Source: Parablautia muri (GTDB lineage Bacteria > Bacillota > Clostridia > Lachnospirales > Lachnospiraceae). Taken from it: DNA of 64,000 bases. Below the pieces are notes generated by a model. It ran no database searches, was not told the origin of the DNA, and saw only the letters and a list, made by a program, of their open reading frames with translations. The DNA is taken from contig NZ_QZDT01000026.1 in the NCBI RefSeq assembly GCF_009917485.1, positions 1-64,000 of the forward strand, written 5' to 3'. Every line of letters begins with the position of its first letter. The stretch's first letter is position 1. This document shows positions 29,444-38,210 of the stretch, piece after piece. The translations under genes were made by a program, and so were the position numbers.

Positions 29444-29983
29444 ATGAATAGAGATGAATTTGAGCTGTTTGTCCTGAGGTTCGGGAAGGATATTCTGCGG
29501 TTTTGCCGGATGAGCGCCGGGGATGCGGAAACCGGAGACGAATTGTATCAGGATACAATGCTTAAGCTGCTGGAGAAAAGGAATCAGCTAAGCTTCACGC
29601 AGAACACAAAGAGCTACGCTTTATCCACTTCGATTTTTCTTTGGAAGAACAAAAGAAGGAAATATGCAATCAGGCAGAGGCTGGCGCCTGCTGACAGTAT
29701 GGACGAGATGTCTGATGAGGGAAGGGAGATCCCGGATGATGGACATGAGGCTTCGCCGGAGCAGGTGGTTTTACGGCAAAGCGAAGTGGACATGGTCCAA
29801 AAGCTGGTTGCATCTCTGCCGGAGAAATACAGAATACCGATTTATCTGTATTATTCGGCGGATATGCAGATAAATGAGATATCTAAAATCCTTGAACTGC
29901 CGGAAGGGACGGTCAAGAGCCGGATGCGGAAAGCAAAGAAATTGTTGAAGGAAGAATTGGAGGCGATAGGATATGACAGATGA
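29444..29983 (+). CDS. ECF-type RNA polymerase sigma factor
   Basis: The 179-residue protein has sigma region 2 at about 10-75 (FGKDILRFCRMSAGDAETGD, ELYQDTMLKLLEKRNQL). Region 4 is at about 115-170 (LVASLPEKYRIPIYLYYSAD, NEISKILELPEGTVKSRMRK). It directs RNA polymerase to extracytoplasmic-stress promoters. Its stop overlaps the downstream DUF4179 gene by 11 bases, the standard sigma/anti-sigma pairing. ATG 29444 is preceded by AGAGGATAACTGCT. Confidence 0.92.
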   Translation: MNRDEFELFVLRFGKDILRFCRMSAGDAETGDELYQDTMLKLLEKRNQLSFTQNTKSYALSTSIFLWKNKRRKYAIRQRLAPADSMDEMSDEGREIPDDGHEASPEQVVLRQSEVDMVQKLVASLPEKYRIPIYLYYSADMQINEISKILELPEGTVKSRMRKAKKLLKEELEAIGYDR

Positions 29984-31157
29984 AAAACTGGATCAGATCT
30001 TAAAGCAAGCCCTTGCTCCGGAAATTAATGACAGAGAAATCAGAGTACGAAGAAAGGCGGGGAAGGGTAAAATGAGAGTATTTAATATCATTGGAAAAGG
30101 TGTTGCAGCAGCAGCGGCGGCTGCCGTTATAGGAATTGGCGGACTGGGATATTTTAATCCTGTGCTTGCGGCGAAGATTCCGATTATTGGAAGGATTTTT
30201 GACAAGATTGAGGAAGACATCACATATTCCGGTGATTATGCGGATAAGGGGTCCGTCCTTACAAAGGAGGATGCGGCGGGCGCTTTAGATACACAAGCGT
30301 ATTCGGTGTCTGACCAGGGGATTACGCTGACGGCATCAGAGGTTTACTGCGATGGATATTCTCTGTTCCTTACAGTGGATATCAAGCAGGAGGATGGAGC
30401 GTTCACCCATATTCCGGGGCATTATACGGGGATGTATGTGGAGGAGAACAAGATAGCCGCCGGATTTTATGTAGACGGAACATGGAATGTGGACGGAGGT
30501 TTACCTGAGCAGTTGGAAAATACCTTTGAGGGAGAGGTAATTGACGACCATACCTTTGTGGGCATGCTGAAAATAAACTTCAGAGAAAAATTTGAGGGCA
30601 GCGGAGAGCTAAGCTTAAATATCACCGGCCTTGGTTATGATGATGACAGAATGCTTGACGCTGAGGAAATAACCGCATCTCATTGGACGGATGGCAGCTG
30701 GAATATGAAGCTTCCTTTTGAGGTAAATGAGACAGATGTAAAAACCATTGAAATAGGCGAGACGAAAGAAAATATCACCCTCCATGATGTGATGGTGTCA
30801 CCGTATCAGGTAGTTGTCCATGTAGAGACACCCGGAATGCAGCGTGAGCTGACAGATGACAGAAGGGAAAAACTGCTTTCGAAAGATCCGGATATGACAG
30901 ATGCGGAAATGTTTGAACTTTTGGGATGGTCTTATGAATCCTGCCATACAATCGTGTTTAACCAGGATGGGGAAGCCCTTTATTCCGATATGGAAATGCC
31001 AGGCTTTGCCGGGTTTGCCGTTCAGGGAAAAGAAATTAGCGTACTCCATATTTTTATTTTTGAGAATCTTGACGATTGGGACAAAATGAGGGATGAAGGT
31101 ATGAACAGCAGTGTTGCAGATAAGGCCGTGATTGCAAAGGAAGTTCATGTATCATAA
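29973..31157 (+). CDS. DUF4179 membrane protein, probable anti-sigma factor
   Basis: This 394-residue protein has a short cytoplasmic N-terminus (1-45), one membrane helix (about 46-66, GVAAAAAAAVIGIGGLGYF), the family motif NPVLAAKIPIIGRIFDKIEE and a large outside domain. DUF4179 proteins are commonly paired with ECF sigma factors in Clostridia and are taken to hold the sigma factor at the membrane. The overlap with the sigma gene supports this. No zinc-binding anti-sigma motif is seen. Confidence 0.85.
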   Translation: MTDEKLDQILKQALAPEINDREIRVRRKAGKGKMRVFNIIGKGVAAAAAAAVIGIGGLGYFNPVLAAKIPIIGRIFDKIEEDITYSGDYADKGSVLTKEDAAGALDTQAYSVSDQGITLTASEVYCDGYSLFLTVDIKQEDGAFTHIPGHYTGMYVEENKIAAGFYVDGTWNVDGGLPEQLENTFEGEVIDDHTFVGMLKINFREKFEGSGELSLNITGLGYDDDRMLDAEEITASHWTDGSWNMKLPFEVNETDVKTIEIGETKENITLHDVMVSPYQVVVHVETPGMQRELTDDRREKLLSKDPDMTDAEMFELLGWSYESCHTIVFNQDGEALYSDMEMPGFAGFAVQGKEISVLHIFIFENLDDWDKMRDEGMNSSVADKAVIAKEVHVS

Positions 31158-31249
31158 ATTATTTAAAGCAATATATTTCTTATGCACAAATGGGGATACC
31201 TGGCCTTAACGAAAGGCAAGCCCGGATTTTTTGCAGGGAAAAGAAATCG

Positions 31250-31273
31250 GCACCGGCTGGGAAATAGCCGGTG
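31250..31273. terminator. Intrinsic terminator between convergent genes
   Basis: GCACCGGCT, loop GGGAAAT (one base short of symmetric), AGCCGGTGC, then CTCTTT. It lies between the DUF4179 gene and the VOC gene and can serve both. Confidence 0.75.
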
Positions 31274-31279
31274 CTCTCT

Positions 31280-31642
31280 TTAAGGTACTATTTCCAGCCA
31301 GTATCCATCCGGATCCGCAATAAAATAAATACCCATATCCGTATTTTCATAACAGATGCAACCCATTTGTTTATGCTTTTCATGGGCAGATTCGTAATCA
31401 TCTGTCCGAAATGCCAGATGGAATTCGCAGTCCCCTAAATTATAAGGCCGCTCCATATCCCTAAGCCATGTAAGCTCTAACTGGAAATCACCATTTTCGT
31501 TTCCCATGAAAACAATGATAAAAGAGCCATCTTCCGCTTCATTACGGCGCACTTCCTTAAGGCCTAAGGCTTCCTCGTAAAATGCGATAGATTTTGCCAA
31601 ATCAAATACGTTGTAGTTCTCGTGAACCATTTTGAATTTCAT
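31280..31642 (-). CDS. VOC-family (glyoxalase/bleomycin-resistance fold) protein
   Basis: The 120-residue protein from ATG 31642 (behind AGGAGG) has the paired beta-alpha-beta-beta-beta modules of the vicinal oxygen chelate family. It reads MKFKMVHENYNVFDLAKSIA, FYEEALGLKEVRR and ends MGIYFIADPDGYWLEIVP. The final E and the H near residue 8 are the expected metal ligands. It resembles lactoylglutathione lyase-type proteins of anaerobes, which lack glutathione, so the true substrate is open. The upstream extension to 31675 is not needed. Confidence 0.85.
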   Translation of the reverse strand: MKFKMVHENYNVFDLAKSIAFYEEALGLKEVRRNEAEDGSFIIVFMGNENGDFQLELTWLRDMERPYNLGDCEFHLAFRTDDYESAHEKHKQMGCICYENTDMGIYFIADPDGYWLEIVP

Positions 31643-31798
31643 ACGTTTCCTCCTATTGCCCAATCTATTGTGCAACTCTTTGATAATAAGCTGAAAGCCA
31701 AAGCGTATATAAAAGAGTTCAACCCTAAATACATAATACCATATTGCCGGAAATTTGAATAGACGGCAGTCCTTTGAAAGGCAGCGGTAAGTAATTAT

Positions 31799-31842
31799 TC
31801 AGCTAGGTCTGTGCATTTACTGCAGAGACCGTGAGAATATGA
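31799..31842 (+). repeat. Stem-loop repeat with conserved GTGAGAAYATGAT tail (copy 1)
   Basis: TTCAGCTA, then GGTCTGTGCA TTTAC TGCAGAGACC (31806-31830), then GTGAGAATATGAT. A second copy at 46065-46110 has a different but fully paired stem and the same flanks (TTCAGCCA before, GTGAGAACATGAT after). Paired changes that keep the stem suggest the structure is selected or that the element is a defined repeat family. Confidence 0.65.
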
Positions 31843-31850
31843 TTAAGGAG

Positions 31851-31924
31851 TGCAAAATCCCATCGCCGAAGGCGATTTTAAATGGATTTTGCATGTAACA
31901 GTTCAGCAAGGCTGAACTGTTACA
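31851..31924 (+). repeat. Two adjacent perfect palindromes
   Basis: TGCAAAATCC ... GGATTTTGCA (31851-31893) encloses ATCGCC GAA GGCGAT. It is followed at once by TGTAACAGTTCAGC AAG GCTGAACTGTTACA (31894-31924), a perfect 14-bp stem. The TAACAGTTCAGC arm also occurs next to the repeat at 46060, so the modules travel together. Confidence 0.7.
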
Positions 31925-32039
31925 GCGGTAAATTTCTAAAATATGTAATGCTATAGACAAAAGCAAGGCATTAATGTAATAATAGTCGTATGTTTGGACA
32001 ACAAATTTGTGAACGGCATATAAGAATGGAGGACAGGAT

Positions 32040-34067
32040 ATGGGGAAAAAAGTAAATTTTGGAAAATTACTGCACGGCGGAGATTATAATCCGGAACAGT
32101 GGCTGGAAAGTCCAGAGATTCTGGATAAGGATATTGCATATTTTAAAAAGGCAAAAATCAATGAGGTTTCTCTTGGAATTTTTTCCTGGTCTGTGCTGGA
32201 ACCGGAGGAGGGAAAGTTTCATTTTGAGTGGATGGAAGAAATAATAGATAGGTTGTACGAAAATGGAATATCTACGATTCTGGCGACTCCTTCCGGGGCG
32301 CGTCCTAAGTGGATGGCAGATAAGTACCCGGAGGTGCTGCGCATGGATGAGACGCGCAGGCGCATGTTATATGGGACACGCCATAATCATTGCTATACAT
32401 CTCCCGTATATCGTGAAAAGACAAGAATTATGAATCAGGAGCTGGCAAGGCGCTTTGGCCCTCATCCAGGTGTGATTGCCTGGCATATTTCCAATGAATA
32501 TGGTGGTGAGTGTCACTGTCCTTTGTGTCAGGAGGAATTCCGTAAATGGATACAGAATAGATATCAGACGGTTGAACGCCTGAATCATGCATGGGCAACC
32601 ACCTTTTGGAGTCATAAATACAATCGCTTTGACCAGGTAGAAAGCCCGTCCAGCATAGGGGAGCCGGGGCTGCATGGGCTGAATCTGGATTGGAGAAGGT
32701 TTGTAACTGACCGCACATTGGACTTTATCAGACATGAGATTGCCGCCATCCGGAATGGAGGAAGCGACAAACCCACAACGATTAATATGATGTATGATTT
32801 TCGTGAGCTGAACTATCACAAGCTTGCTGATGTGATAGATTTCGTGTCATGGGACAACTATCCCCAGTGGCATAAGAAGGAAGAAATTCTTACGGCCAGG
32901 GATAGTGGAATGCAGCATGATATTATGCGGAGCCTTCGGAAGGAACCGTTTTTCTTAATGGAGAGCTGTCCATCTGCGACAAATTGGCAGCCGGTAAGTA
33001 AGCTGAAAAAGCCGGGCATGCTCCATGCGGCGTCTATGCAGGCGGTGGCCCATGGCTCAGACAGTGTGCTCTATTTCCAGCTCCGACAAAGCCAAGGCTC
33101 CAGTGAAAAATTCCATGGTGCGGTGATAGACCATTACGGCGGTGAAGATACGAGAGTGTTTGGAGAGGTAAGCCAGGTTGGAGAGAGCCTTAGAAGGCTT
33201 GGTGAAGTGGCCGGAACTATGCCAAAAGCAAAGGTTGCTGTGCTGTTTGATTGGGAAAGCCGCTGGGCTATGGAGGATGCCCAGGGGCCGCGTAACGATG
33301 GCTTGTTTTATAAAGAAAGTGTGTTGAAATCCTATCACGCATTTCGCAATTTAGGACTTGATGTGGATATGATTGACATGGAGCAGCCGCTTGAGGACTA
33401 TAAGATTGTGGCGGCTCCGATGCTGTATATGTTTCGTGCAGGGTTTGAGGAGAAGGCACGAAGATTCGTAAGTGAGGGCGGAAAATTTATATTGACATAC
33501 TGGTCTGGGATTGTGGACGAGACAGATTTATGCTTCCTTGAGGGAACGCCTCATGGGCTTATGGACGTGATGGGACTGCGCAGTACGGAGATTGATGGTC
33601 TGTATGACGGGGAAGTCAATAGCGGAGTACCTGTAGAAGGGAATACGCTTCATATGGCGCATACATATGCTTGCAGTCATCTGTGTGATTTGGTCAGGCT
33701 TTCCACGGCGGAAGCAGTGCTGGTTTATGGCTCTGATTTTTATAAAGGGATGCCGGCGCTTACCAAAAATAATTTTGGAGAAGGCCAGGCATATTATATT
33801 TGTGCTGATTTTGACCAGGACTTTTATGATGATTTTTATGGAAAGATTGTAAAAGAAGCAAGAATAGAGCTGCCGGTAGAGAAAATTCCGGCAGGCGTAG
33901 AGGTGACAAGGAGATCTTCTAAGGATGCAGAGTATCTGTTCGTACAGAATTTTAACCGTGAGCCTGTAAATATGGATCTGCCGATAGGAGAATATCAGAT
34001 TCTCTTAGGCGATTATAATGGAACAGTAGCACGGTTTGGAACGGTGGTTTTGAAAAAGAAGTTGTAA
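32040..34067 (+). CDS. GH42 beta-galactosidase
   Basis: At 675 residues this is a full GH42 enzyme that releases beta-linked galactose. The TIM barrel (about 1-390) carries acid/base E153 in HISNEYGGECHC and nucleophile E308 in FFLMESCPSATNW. Cys118, Cys158, Cys160 and Cys163 match the zinc cluster of the family. A trimerisation domain (about 395-600) and a small C-terminal beta-domain (about 610-675) follow. No signal peptide is seen, so it acts in the cytoplasm on imported sugar. ATG 32040 has GGAGG in front. Confidence 0.95.
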   Translation: MGKKVNFGKLLHGGDYNPEQWLESPEILDKDIAYFKKAKINEVSLGIFSWSVLEPEEGKFHFEWMEEIIDRLYENGISTILATPSGARPKWMADKYPEVLRMDETRRRMLYGTRHNHCYTSPVYREKTRIMNQELARRFGPHPGVIAWHISNEYGGECHCPLCQEEFRKWIQNRYQTVERLNHAWATTFWSHKYNRFDQVESPSSIGEPGLHGLNLDWRRFVTDRTLDFIRHEIAAIRNGGSDKPTTINMMYDFRELNYHKLADVIDFVSWDNYPQWHKKEEILTARDSGMQHDIMRSLRKEPFFLMESCPSATNWQPVSKLKKPGMLHAASMQAVAHGSDSVLYFQLRQSQGSSEKFHGAVIDHYGGEDTRVFGEVSQVGESLRRLGEVAGTMPKAKVAVLFDWESRWAMEDAQGPRNDGLFYKESVLKSYHAFRNLGLDVDMIDMEQPLEDYKIVAAPMLYMFRAGFEEKARRFVSEGGKFILTYWSGIVDETDLCFLEGTPHGLMDVMGLRSTEIDGLYDGEVNSGVPVEGNTLHMAHTYACSHLCDLVRLSTAEAVLVYGSDFYKGMPALTKNNFGEGQAYYICADFDQDFYDDFYGKIVKEARIELPVEKIPAGVEVTRRSSKDAEYLFVQNFNREPVNMDLPIGEYQILLGDYNGTVARFGTVVLKKKL

Positions 34068-34090
34068 GTTGACGGTTTATTAATGCAGTG

Positions 34091-34186
34091 TTGCAAGCTA
34101 TGCTTGCAATATGCAGAGGTATAAGCTTGGAAGTAAATTTTCAAACTCTTTATTTGGTGGCAGTACCGCAAGCAATGCTTGCGGTA
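34091..34186 (+). repeat. Two related GCAAGC hairpins upstream of the adenosyltransferase gene
   Basis: TTGCAAGC TAT GCTTGCAA (34091-34109) and TACCGCAAGC AAT GCTTGCGGTA (34164-34186) share a GCAAGC/GCTTGC core and a following TATGCAG. The outer pairs differ but stay complementary (TTGC/GCAA against CCGC/GCGG). The second hairpin ends 14 bases before the start codon and borders its GGGGG ribosome site. Confidence 0.65.
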
Positions 34187-34200
34187 TGCAGGGGGTAAGA

Positions 34201-34728
34201 ATGATACATTTATATACGGGCGAAGGAAAAGGGAAAACGACTGCGGCAATTGGACTTTGCATACGGGCGTTGGGATGGGATTTTCAGGTTTGTTTCGCCC
34301 AATTTATGAAAGGGAACGATACCGGGGAGCTATATGTGCTTGAAAGAATGCCGAATGTAACTATCCTTCGAAGCAAGAAAAATTTTGGCTTTTATCATTC
34401 CATGTCCGAAGCAGATAAGGCGGAGCTTACGGAGATTCACAACCGTATCCTTGACAGTCTTTGGGAAGTGGCGGGAAACGGGAATTGTCATATGATTGTT
34501 TTGGATGAGCTGACCTATCCCATAAAATGGCGATTGCTGGATGAGGAAAAGCTAAAGCGTTTGCTGGCGCTGGGAAAAGAAGATGGCGGCAAAAAATTGG
34601 AATTGGTGGTTACCGGACGGGGAGCCGGAGGGCTTTTACGTGATGCGGCCGATTATATCACAGAGATGAAATGTGTGAGTCACCCTTATGAAAAGGGAAT
34701 TGAAGCAAGAAAAGGGATTGAATTTTAG
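34201..34728 (+). CDS. cobO: Cob(I)yrinic acid a,c-diamide adenosyltransferase (CobA/BtuR family)
   Basis: ATG 34201 (behind CAGGGGGTAAG) gives 175 residues, the size of this family. It transfers the adenosyl group of ATP to Co(I) corrinoids, making adenosylcobalamin. The P-loop is at residues 7-14 (GEGKGKTT), and IVLDELTYPIKWRLLD (about 98-113) is the conserved Walker B-like strand. The ending VSHPYEKGIEARKGIEF is the family C-terminus. It precedes a corrinoid-related protein and lies 3.3 kb before a cobalamin riboswitch. Confidence 0.93.
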   Translation: MIHLYTGEGKGKTTAAIGLCIRALGWDFQVCFAQFMKGNDTGELYVLERMPNVTILRSKKNFGFYHSMSEADKAELTEIHNRILDSLWEVAGNGNCHMIVLDELTYPIKWRLLDEEKLKRLLALGKEDGGKKLELVVTGRGAGGLLRDAADYITEMKCVSHPYEKGIEARKGIEF

Positions 34729-34816
34729 GGTATGCTTAAAAAGGCTCTTACGCCAGAGCTGTGGTGTAATTTGCAGGGACGATTTCGTAAATACGCTTTG
34801 CAGGAGGTATCAAAGG

Positions 34817-35515
34817 ATGGCGGCTTTTTTTTCGGATTTATTGGATGACTTTTTGGGGATTGATTTTCTAAAGAAGGTGCATAAAAAATTTCATTATACG
34901 CCGGAACAGATGGAAACGCTTTTGGCAGTGGCTCAGGAAATGCTGCCACGAATGAGGGCAGAAGCTTTTTGGGAACGGAGATTATCGGATGCACAAATTT
35001 GTGGAAATCTGTTGGCAGCAAAGTTTGATGAGAAATATGAAGATGTTGTGATTTCCCTGGGATATGGACTGGATGAATTGCAGGAAAATTACAGCCAAAA
35101 AGGAATGCTGCTTGAAAGCTATATGCTAGAAACTCTGGCTAGTGAATTGTTATTGCAAAGCTACGGCAGTTATAATCGTTATACTTTGAAGGAAGGAAAA
35201 TGGCATGTCGCCAGATACCATTTTCCAGGAAGTGAAGAAAATTTTCCTTTGGAGCTGCTCCCTAAAATGTTACAGGGAATTACCAACCGGGTAGCATGTA
35301 ATTCGGCATTATGTATGCAGCCTAAAAAAAGTGTAGCTTTTGTGGCAGAGCTGACGCAGGATGCTAAGAGATTCTGCGAGGGTATTTGTACAGGATGCGG
35401 CAGTATGGATTGCCCGAACAGGGGGGAAGATGATTCTCTGATGAGACGATTGGCGGTGCATAGTAGGGCGGATATGCCTTTGACTTATGGATATGCAAGG
35501 ATTTTTGGGAAATAA
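34817..35515 (+). CDS. MetH-activation-domain-like protein
   Basis: ATG 34817 behind GGAGG gives 232 residues. From about residue 75 the sequence resembles the reactivation domain of B12-dependent methionine synthase: a helical pair (SQKGMLLESYMLETLASELL), an RYHFPGSEENFPLELLPKML stretch and a LCMQPKKSVAFVAEL strand. A Cys cluster (CEGICTGCGSMDCPNR) near the end may bind metal. The N-terminal 70 residues are unassigned. Pairing with the adenosyltransferase supports a job in corrinoid handling. The reading frame is open further upstream, but that part lacks a ribosome site. Confidence 0.65.
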   Translation: MAAFFSDLLDDFLGIDFLKKVHKKFHYTPEQMETLLAVAQEMLPRMRAEAFWERRLSDAQICGNLLAAKFDEKYEDVVISLGYGLDELQENYSQKGMLLESYMLETLASELLLQSYGSYNRYTLKEGKWHVARYHFPGSEENFPLELLPKMLQGITNRVACNSALCMQPKKSVAFVAELTQDAKRFCEGICTGCGSMDCPNRGEDDSLMRRLAVHSRADMPLTYGYARIFGK

Positions 35516-35590
35516 GTGGAAAAACCGGATAATACTTGTATGTGTGATAAAGAAATAAATCCGGCTGTTTCGTTACTTTTTTTATAATAA

Positions 35591-35640
35591 TAAGGTACCT
35601 TGACAAATGTGAGTGGCTGTGTTATTGTCAAGGTACCTTA
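35591..35640 (+). promoter_or_regulatory. Promoter inside a perfect 16-bp inverted repeat (GGTACC operator)
   Basis: TAAGGTACCTTGACAA (35591-35606) and its exact complement (35625-35640) surround a promoter: -35 TTGACA (35600-35605), 17-base spacer, -10 TATTGT (35623-35628). The promoter is embedded in the repeat, so a bound dimer would block polymerase. The marR-ABC operon at 24901 has the same layout. Confidence 0.85.
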
Positions 35641-35736
35641 TTAAAATGCGCGCAATGAGGAAATACTGCAAACACAGAAATAAATTTGTGCTTGGCGGCC
35701 ATATTTATGGGCTGCCGGCAAAAATGGAGGTTTAGG

Positions 35737-36024
35737 ATGGAAAATGCGGATGGGATAAATCTGGATGAGAGAGGACGGCAGGGCTATGGTGAAGGTCATG
35801 GACATGGGCATGATAGAGGTCATCAACATGGTAGAGACGACTTTGGACATGGCAAATCGGATGACTTATATAGCCTAATGCGTGGATGTGGCCATTATTT
35901 ACATCACAGTAGTGAGAAACATCAGAAAGCAGAAGGAGAGAACCAGCTTTTTGCTGTACTGGATGATGAGGAACAGAAATGCTTGAAGGGGTTGTTAAAG
36001 AAGTTGCTTGATAGCTGGGCATAG
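35737..36024 (+). CDS. His-rich reduced MarR-like protein lacking the DNA-binding domain
   Basis: ATG 35737 behind GGAGG gives 95 residues. Residues about 15-42 are His/Gly/Asp-rich (GYGEGHGHGHDRGHQHGRDD). Then come DDLYSLMRGCGHYLHHSSEK, like the first MarR helix, and LFAVLDDEEQKCLKGLLKKL, like the last MarR helix (compare MFSCLSEREKEELLSLFEKL in the MarR at 25020). The winged helix-turn-helix of about 75 residues between them is absent. It may be a deletion product, a metal-binding peptide or a dominant-negative dimer partner. It lies under the same operator as that MarR gene. Confidence 0.65.
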   Translation: MENADGINLDERGRQGYGEGHGHGHDRGHQHGRDDFGHGKSDDLYSLMRGCGHYLHHSSEKHQKAEGENQLFAVLDDEEQKCLKGLLKKLLDSWA

Positions 36025-36196
36025 TGTGAAGAAAAGTTCTAAAAGGTCAAAAAATATCGTCCACGGACAATAAGTGAATTTGCTTGTATTTATGACTTTA
36101 CAAGAATTTTACAAAACCTTGCTAATAAATTTGATGTATATTAGATAAAATAAAATCCATAGGAAAAGACAAAAAGAGATAGAAAGGCAAGGGCCT

Positions 36197-37960
36197 ATGG
36201 ATATTTTTGATGTACTCACGCTAATAGGCGGCTTAAGTCTGTTTTTATTTGGAATGAATATTATGGGGCAGTCTTTGGAGCGCCGGGCCGGAGGAAATCT
36301 CCGGTTGCTTCTTGGCAAGCTTACTACAAACAAAGCGGCCGGTCTTTTGACCGGTTTAGGTGTTACGGCGGTGATTCAAAGTTCTTCGGCCACAACGGTG
36401 ATGGTGGTGGGATTCGTAAATTCCGGGCTTATGACTTTAAAACAGGCAATCAATGTGATTATGGGAGCGAATATTGGCACCACGGTGACAGCATGGGTTT
36501 TGAGTCTTGCGGGGATTGAAAGCGGTAATGTGTTTGTAAGTCTACTAAAGCCGTCCTCCTTTACACCGGTTCTTGCTTTGATTGGGATTATTTTCTATAT
36601 GTTTTGTAGGAACGATGAGAAAAAGGATACCGGTATGATTTTATTGGGTTTTGCAACGCTTATGTTTGGCATGGAGACAATGTCAGGGGCTGTTTCCGGG
36701 CTTCGCAGTGTTCCATGGTTTCAAAGCCTTTTTATTATGTTTCAAAATCCAATTTTGGGTGTGCTGGCAGGGGCAATTCTCACAGCTGTCATTCAGTCAA
36801 GCTCCGCTTCGGTGGGAATTTTACAGGCACTGGCCGTTACAGGGCGGGTGTCTTACGGGGCGGCAATTCCGATTATCATGGGACAAAATATCGGAACCTG
36901 TGTAACGGCAATGATTTCTTCAGTAGGCGCCAACAAAAATGCAAAACGGGCCGCTATGGTGCATTTGTCATTTAATGTAATTGGAACAGTGGTCTGGATA
37001 ACGGTTTTTTGTCTGATAAAAGTTTTTTTTAGCCTGACACTTTTAGAGGAACCTGCCTCCTTGTTTGGCATTGCCGTGGCACATTCTGTTTTTAATCTTT
37101 TATGCACCGTTTTAATACTGCCCTTATCGGGGTTTTTTGAAAGGCTGGTGAACCGGCTTGTGCCTGATGCAAAACAGCCGGAGGTACATTCCGAACTGGA
37201 CGAGCGTTTACTTTCCACACCGGCTATTGCATTAGAACGCTGCCATAAGGTGGCAGCCGATATGGCACAGATCGCCGTAGACGCATTAAAAGAAAGTGTG
37301 GCTTACCTGCTTCACAATGATTCTTTGGAGATGGCAGGCTCTGTGTGCAAAAACATTCGTGAAAGGGAAGAAAAGACAGATTACTATGAGGATATTTTGG
37401 GAACCTATCTTGTAAAACTAAGTGCAAAGCAAATTAGCAGGGCGGACAGTGCGGAAGCGGCAAAGCTCCTTAAGATGATTGGTGATTTTGAACGGATTTC
37501 TGATCACGCAGTCAATATTTTAGAGTCCGAAGAAGAAATGCAGGAGAAAGGACTTGCGTTTACTGCTGATGCAGTATTTGAGCTCCAAGTCATTGGCGGG
37601 GCAGTAAATGAAATTCTGGATTTGTCGTTAACAGCCTTTTTGTATGATGATTTGGAAGCTGCCTCTAAGGTGGAACCTTTAGAGCAGGTGATTGACCAGT
37701 TGAAGGAACAAATGCGTACGCGCCATATTCTTAGGATGCAGCAGGGATTGTGCTCCATTGATGTGGGCTTTATATGGTCAGACTTATTGACTAATTTGGA
37801 ACGGACAGCTGATCATTGCTCTAATATTGCCGGATGTGTGATTGATATGGCGCATCAGAATATGAATATCCATGAATCACTTCGCAGTATAAGAAATGAC
37901 AGTGAGGATTTTCAGCAGAAATATAGGGCATATGCCAGCAAATATTCTTTCGTCCGCTAA
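36197..37960 (+). CDS. Na+/phosphate symporter family protein with PhoU-like domain
   Basis: This 587-residue protein has two inverted transmembrane repeats, each with a QSSSA motif (IQSSSATTVMVVGFVNSG near 65 and IQSSSASVGILQALA near 200), typical of the NptA/PNaS family. Residues about 340-580 form a cytoplasmic PhoU-like helical domain (MIGDFERISDHAVNILES and LTNLERTADHCSNIAGCV). It likely moves phosphate with Na+ across the membrane. ATG 36197 follows AGAAAGGCAAGGG. The gene is complete and stands alone. Confidence 0.92.
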   Translation: MDIFDVLTLIGGLSLFLFGMNIMGQSLERRAGGNLRLLLGKLTTNKAAGLLTGLGVTAVIQSSSATTVMVVGFVNSGLMTLKQAINVIMGANIGTTVTAWVLSLAGIESGNVFVSLLKPSSFTPVLALIGIIFYMFCRNDEKKDTGMILLGFATLMFGMETMSGAVSGLRSVPWFQSLFIMFQNPILGVLAGAILTAVIQSSSASVGILQALAVTGRVSYGAAIPIIMGQNIGTCVTAMISSVGANKNAKRAAMVHLSFNVIGTVVWITVFCLIKVFFSLTLLEEPASLFGIAVAHSVFNLLCTVLILPLSGFFERLVNRLVPDAKQPEVHSELDERLLSTPAIALERCHKVAADMAQIAVDALKESVAYLLHNDSLEMAGSVCKNIREREEKTDYYEDILGTYLVKLSAKQISRADSAEAAKLLKMIGDFERISDHAVNILESEEEMQEKGLAFTADAVFELQVIGGAVNEILDLSLTAFLYDDLEAASKVEPLEQVIDQLKEQMRTRHILRMQQGLCSIDVGFIWSDLLTNLERTADHCSNIAGCVIDMAHQNMNIHESLRSIRNDSEDFQQKYRAYASKYSFVR

Positions 37961-38050
37961 TATTCAGATAAGCTGAAAGGTTATACAATTTTAAATAGAA
38001 TATTAAAAATAGATTTACATTTAGGCAAAAATGTTATATTGTGTCAGATT

Positions 38051-38210
38051 CAGGTTCAGGCAGTGTAAGTTGTCTGATTAAAAGGGAAACAGGTGTAAAT
38101 CCTGTACGAACTCGTCACTGTAAGCGGGGAGTGCAAGGCCATAAATGTCACTGAGAAATTGGGAAGGCGGCCGTGCATGATGATACGCAAGTCAGGAGAC
38201 CTGCCTGTGT
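38051..38210 (+). ncRNA. Cobalamin (AdoCbl) riboswitch
   Basis: The strand carries the class hallmarks in order: AAAAGGGAAACAGGTGTAAA, CTCGTCACTGTAA, TGCAAGGCCATAAATGTCAC, GGGAAGGCGG and ACGCAAGTCAGGAGACCTGC (the B12 box). CAGGCAG at 38057-38063 and CTGCCTG at 38201-38207 close the P1 stem. Downstream is a possible expression platform: AGCGAT (38287) pairs with ATCGCT (38347) followed by TTTT. Such switches turn off corrinoid uptake or synthesis genes, but only a broken lipoprotein gene follows here. Confidence 0.95.

Larger units (their letters stand above)
31676..32039. other. Intergenic region dominated by palindromic repeats
   Basis: No gene is present. Three stem-loops are packed between 31806 and 31924, followed by an AAATTTGTG motif at about 32009-32017 and the GGAGG site of the GH42 gene. 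The 120 bases before the repeats are AT-rich and likely contain the VOC promoter. Confidence 0.6.

Noticed and set aside
31799-31924. CRISPR array
   Set aside because: The repeats are palindromes of differing sequence without evenly spaced unique spacers, and no cas genes are present.
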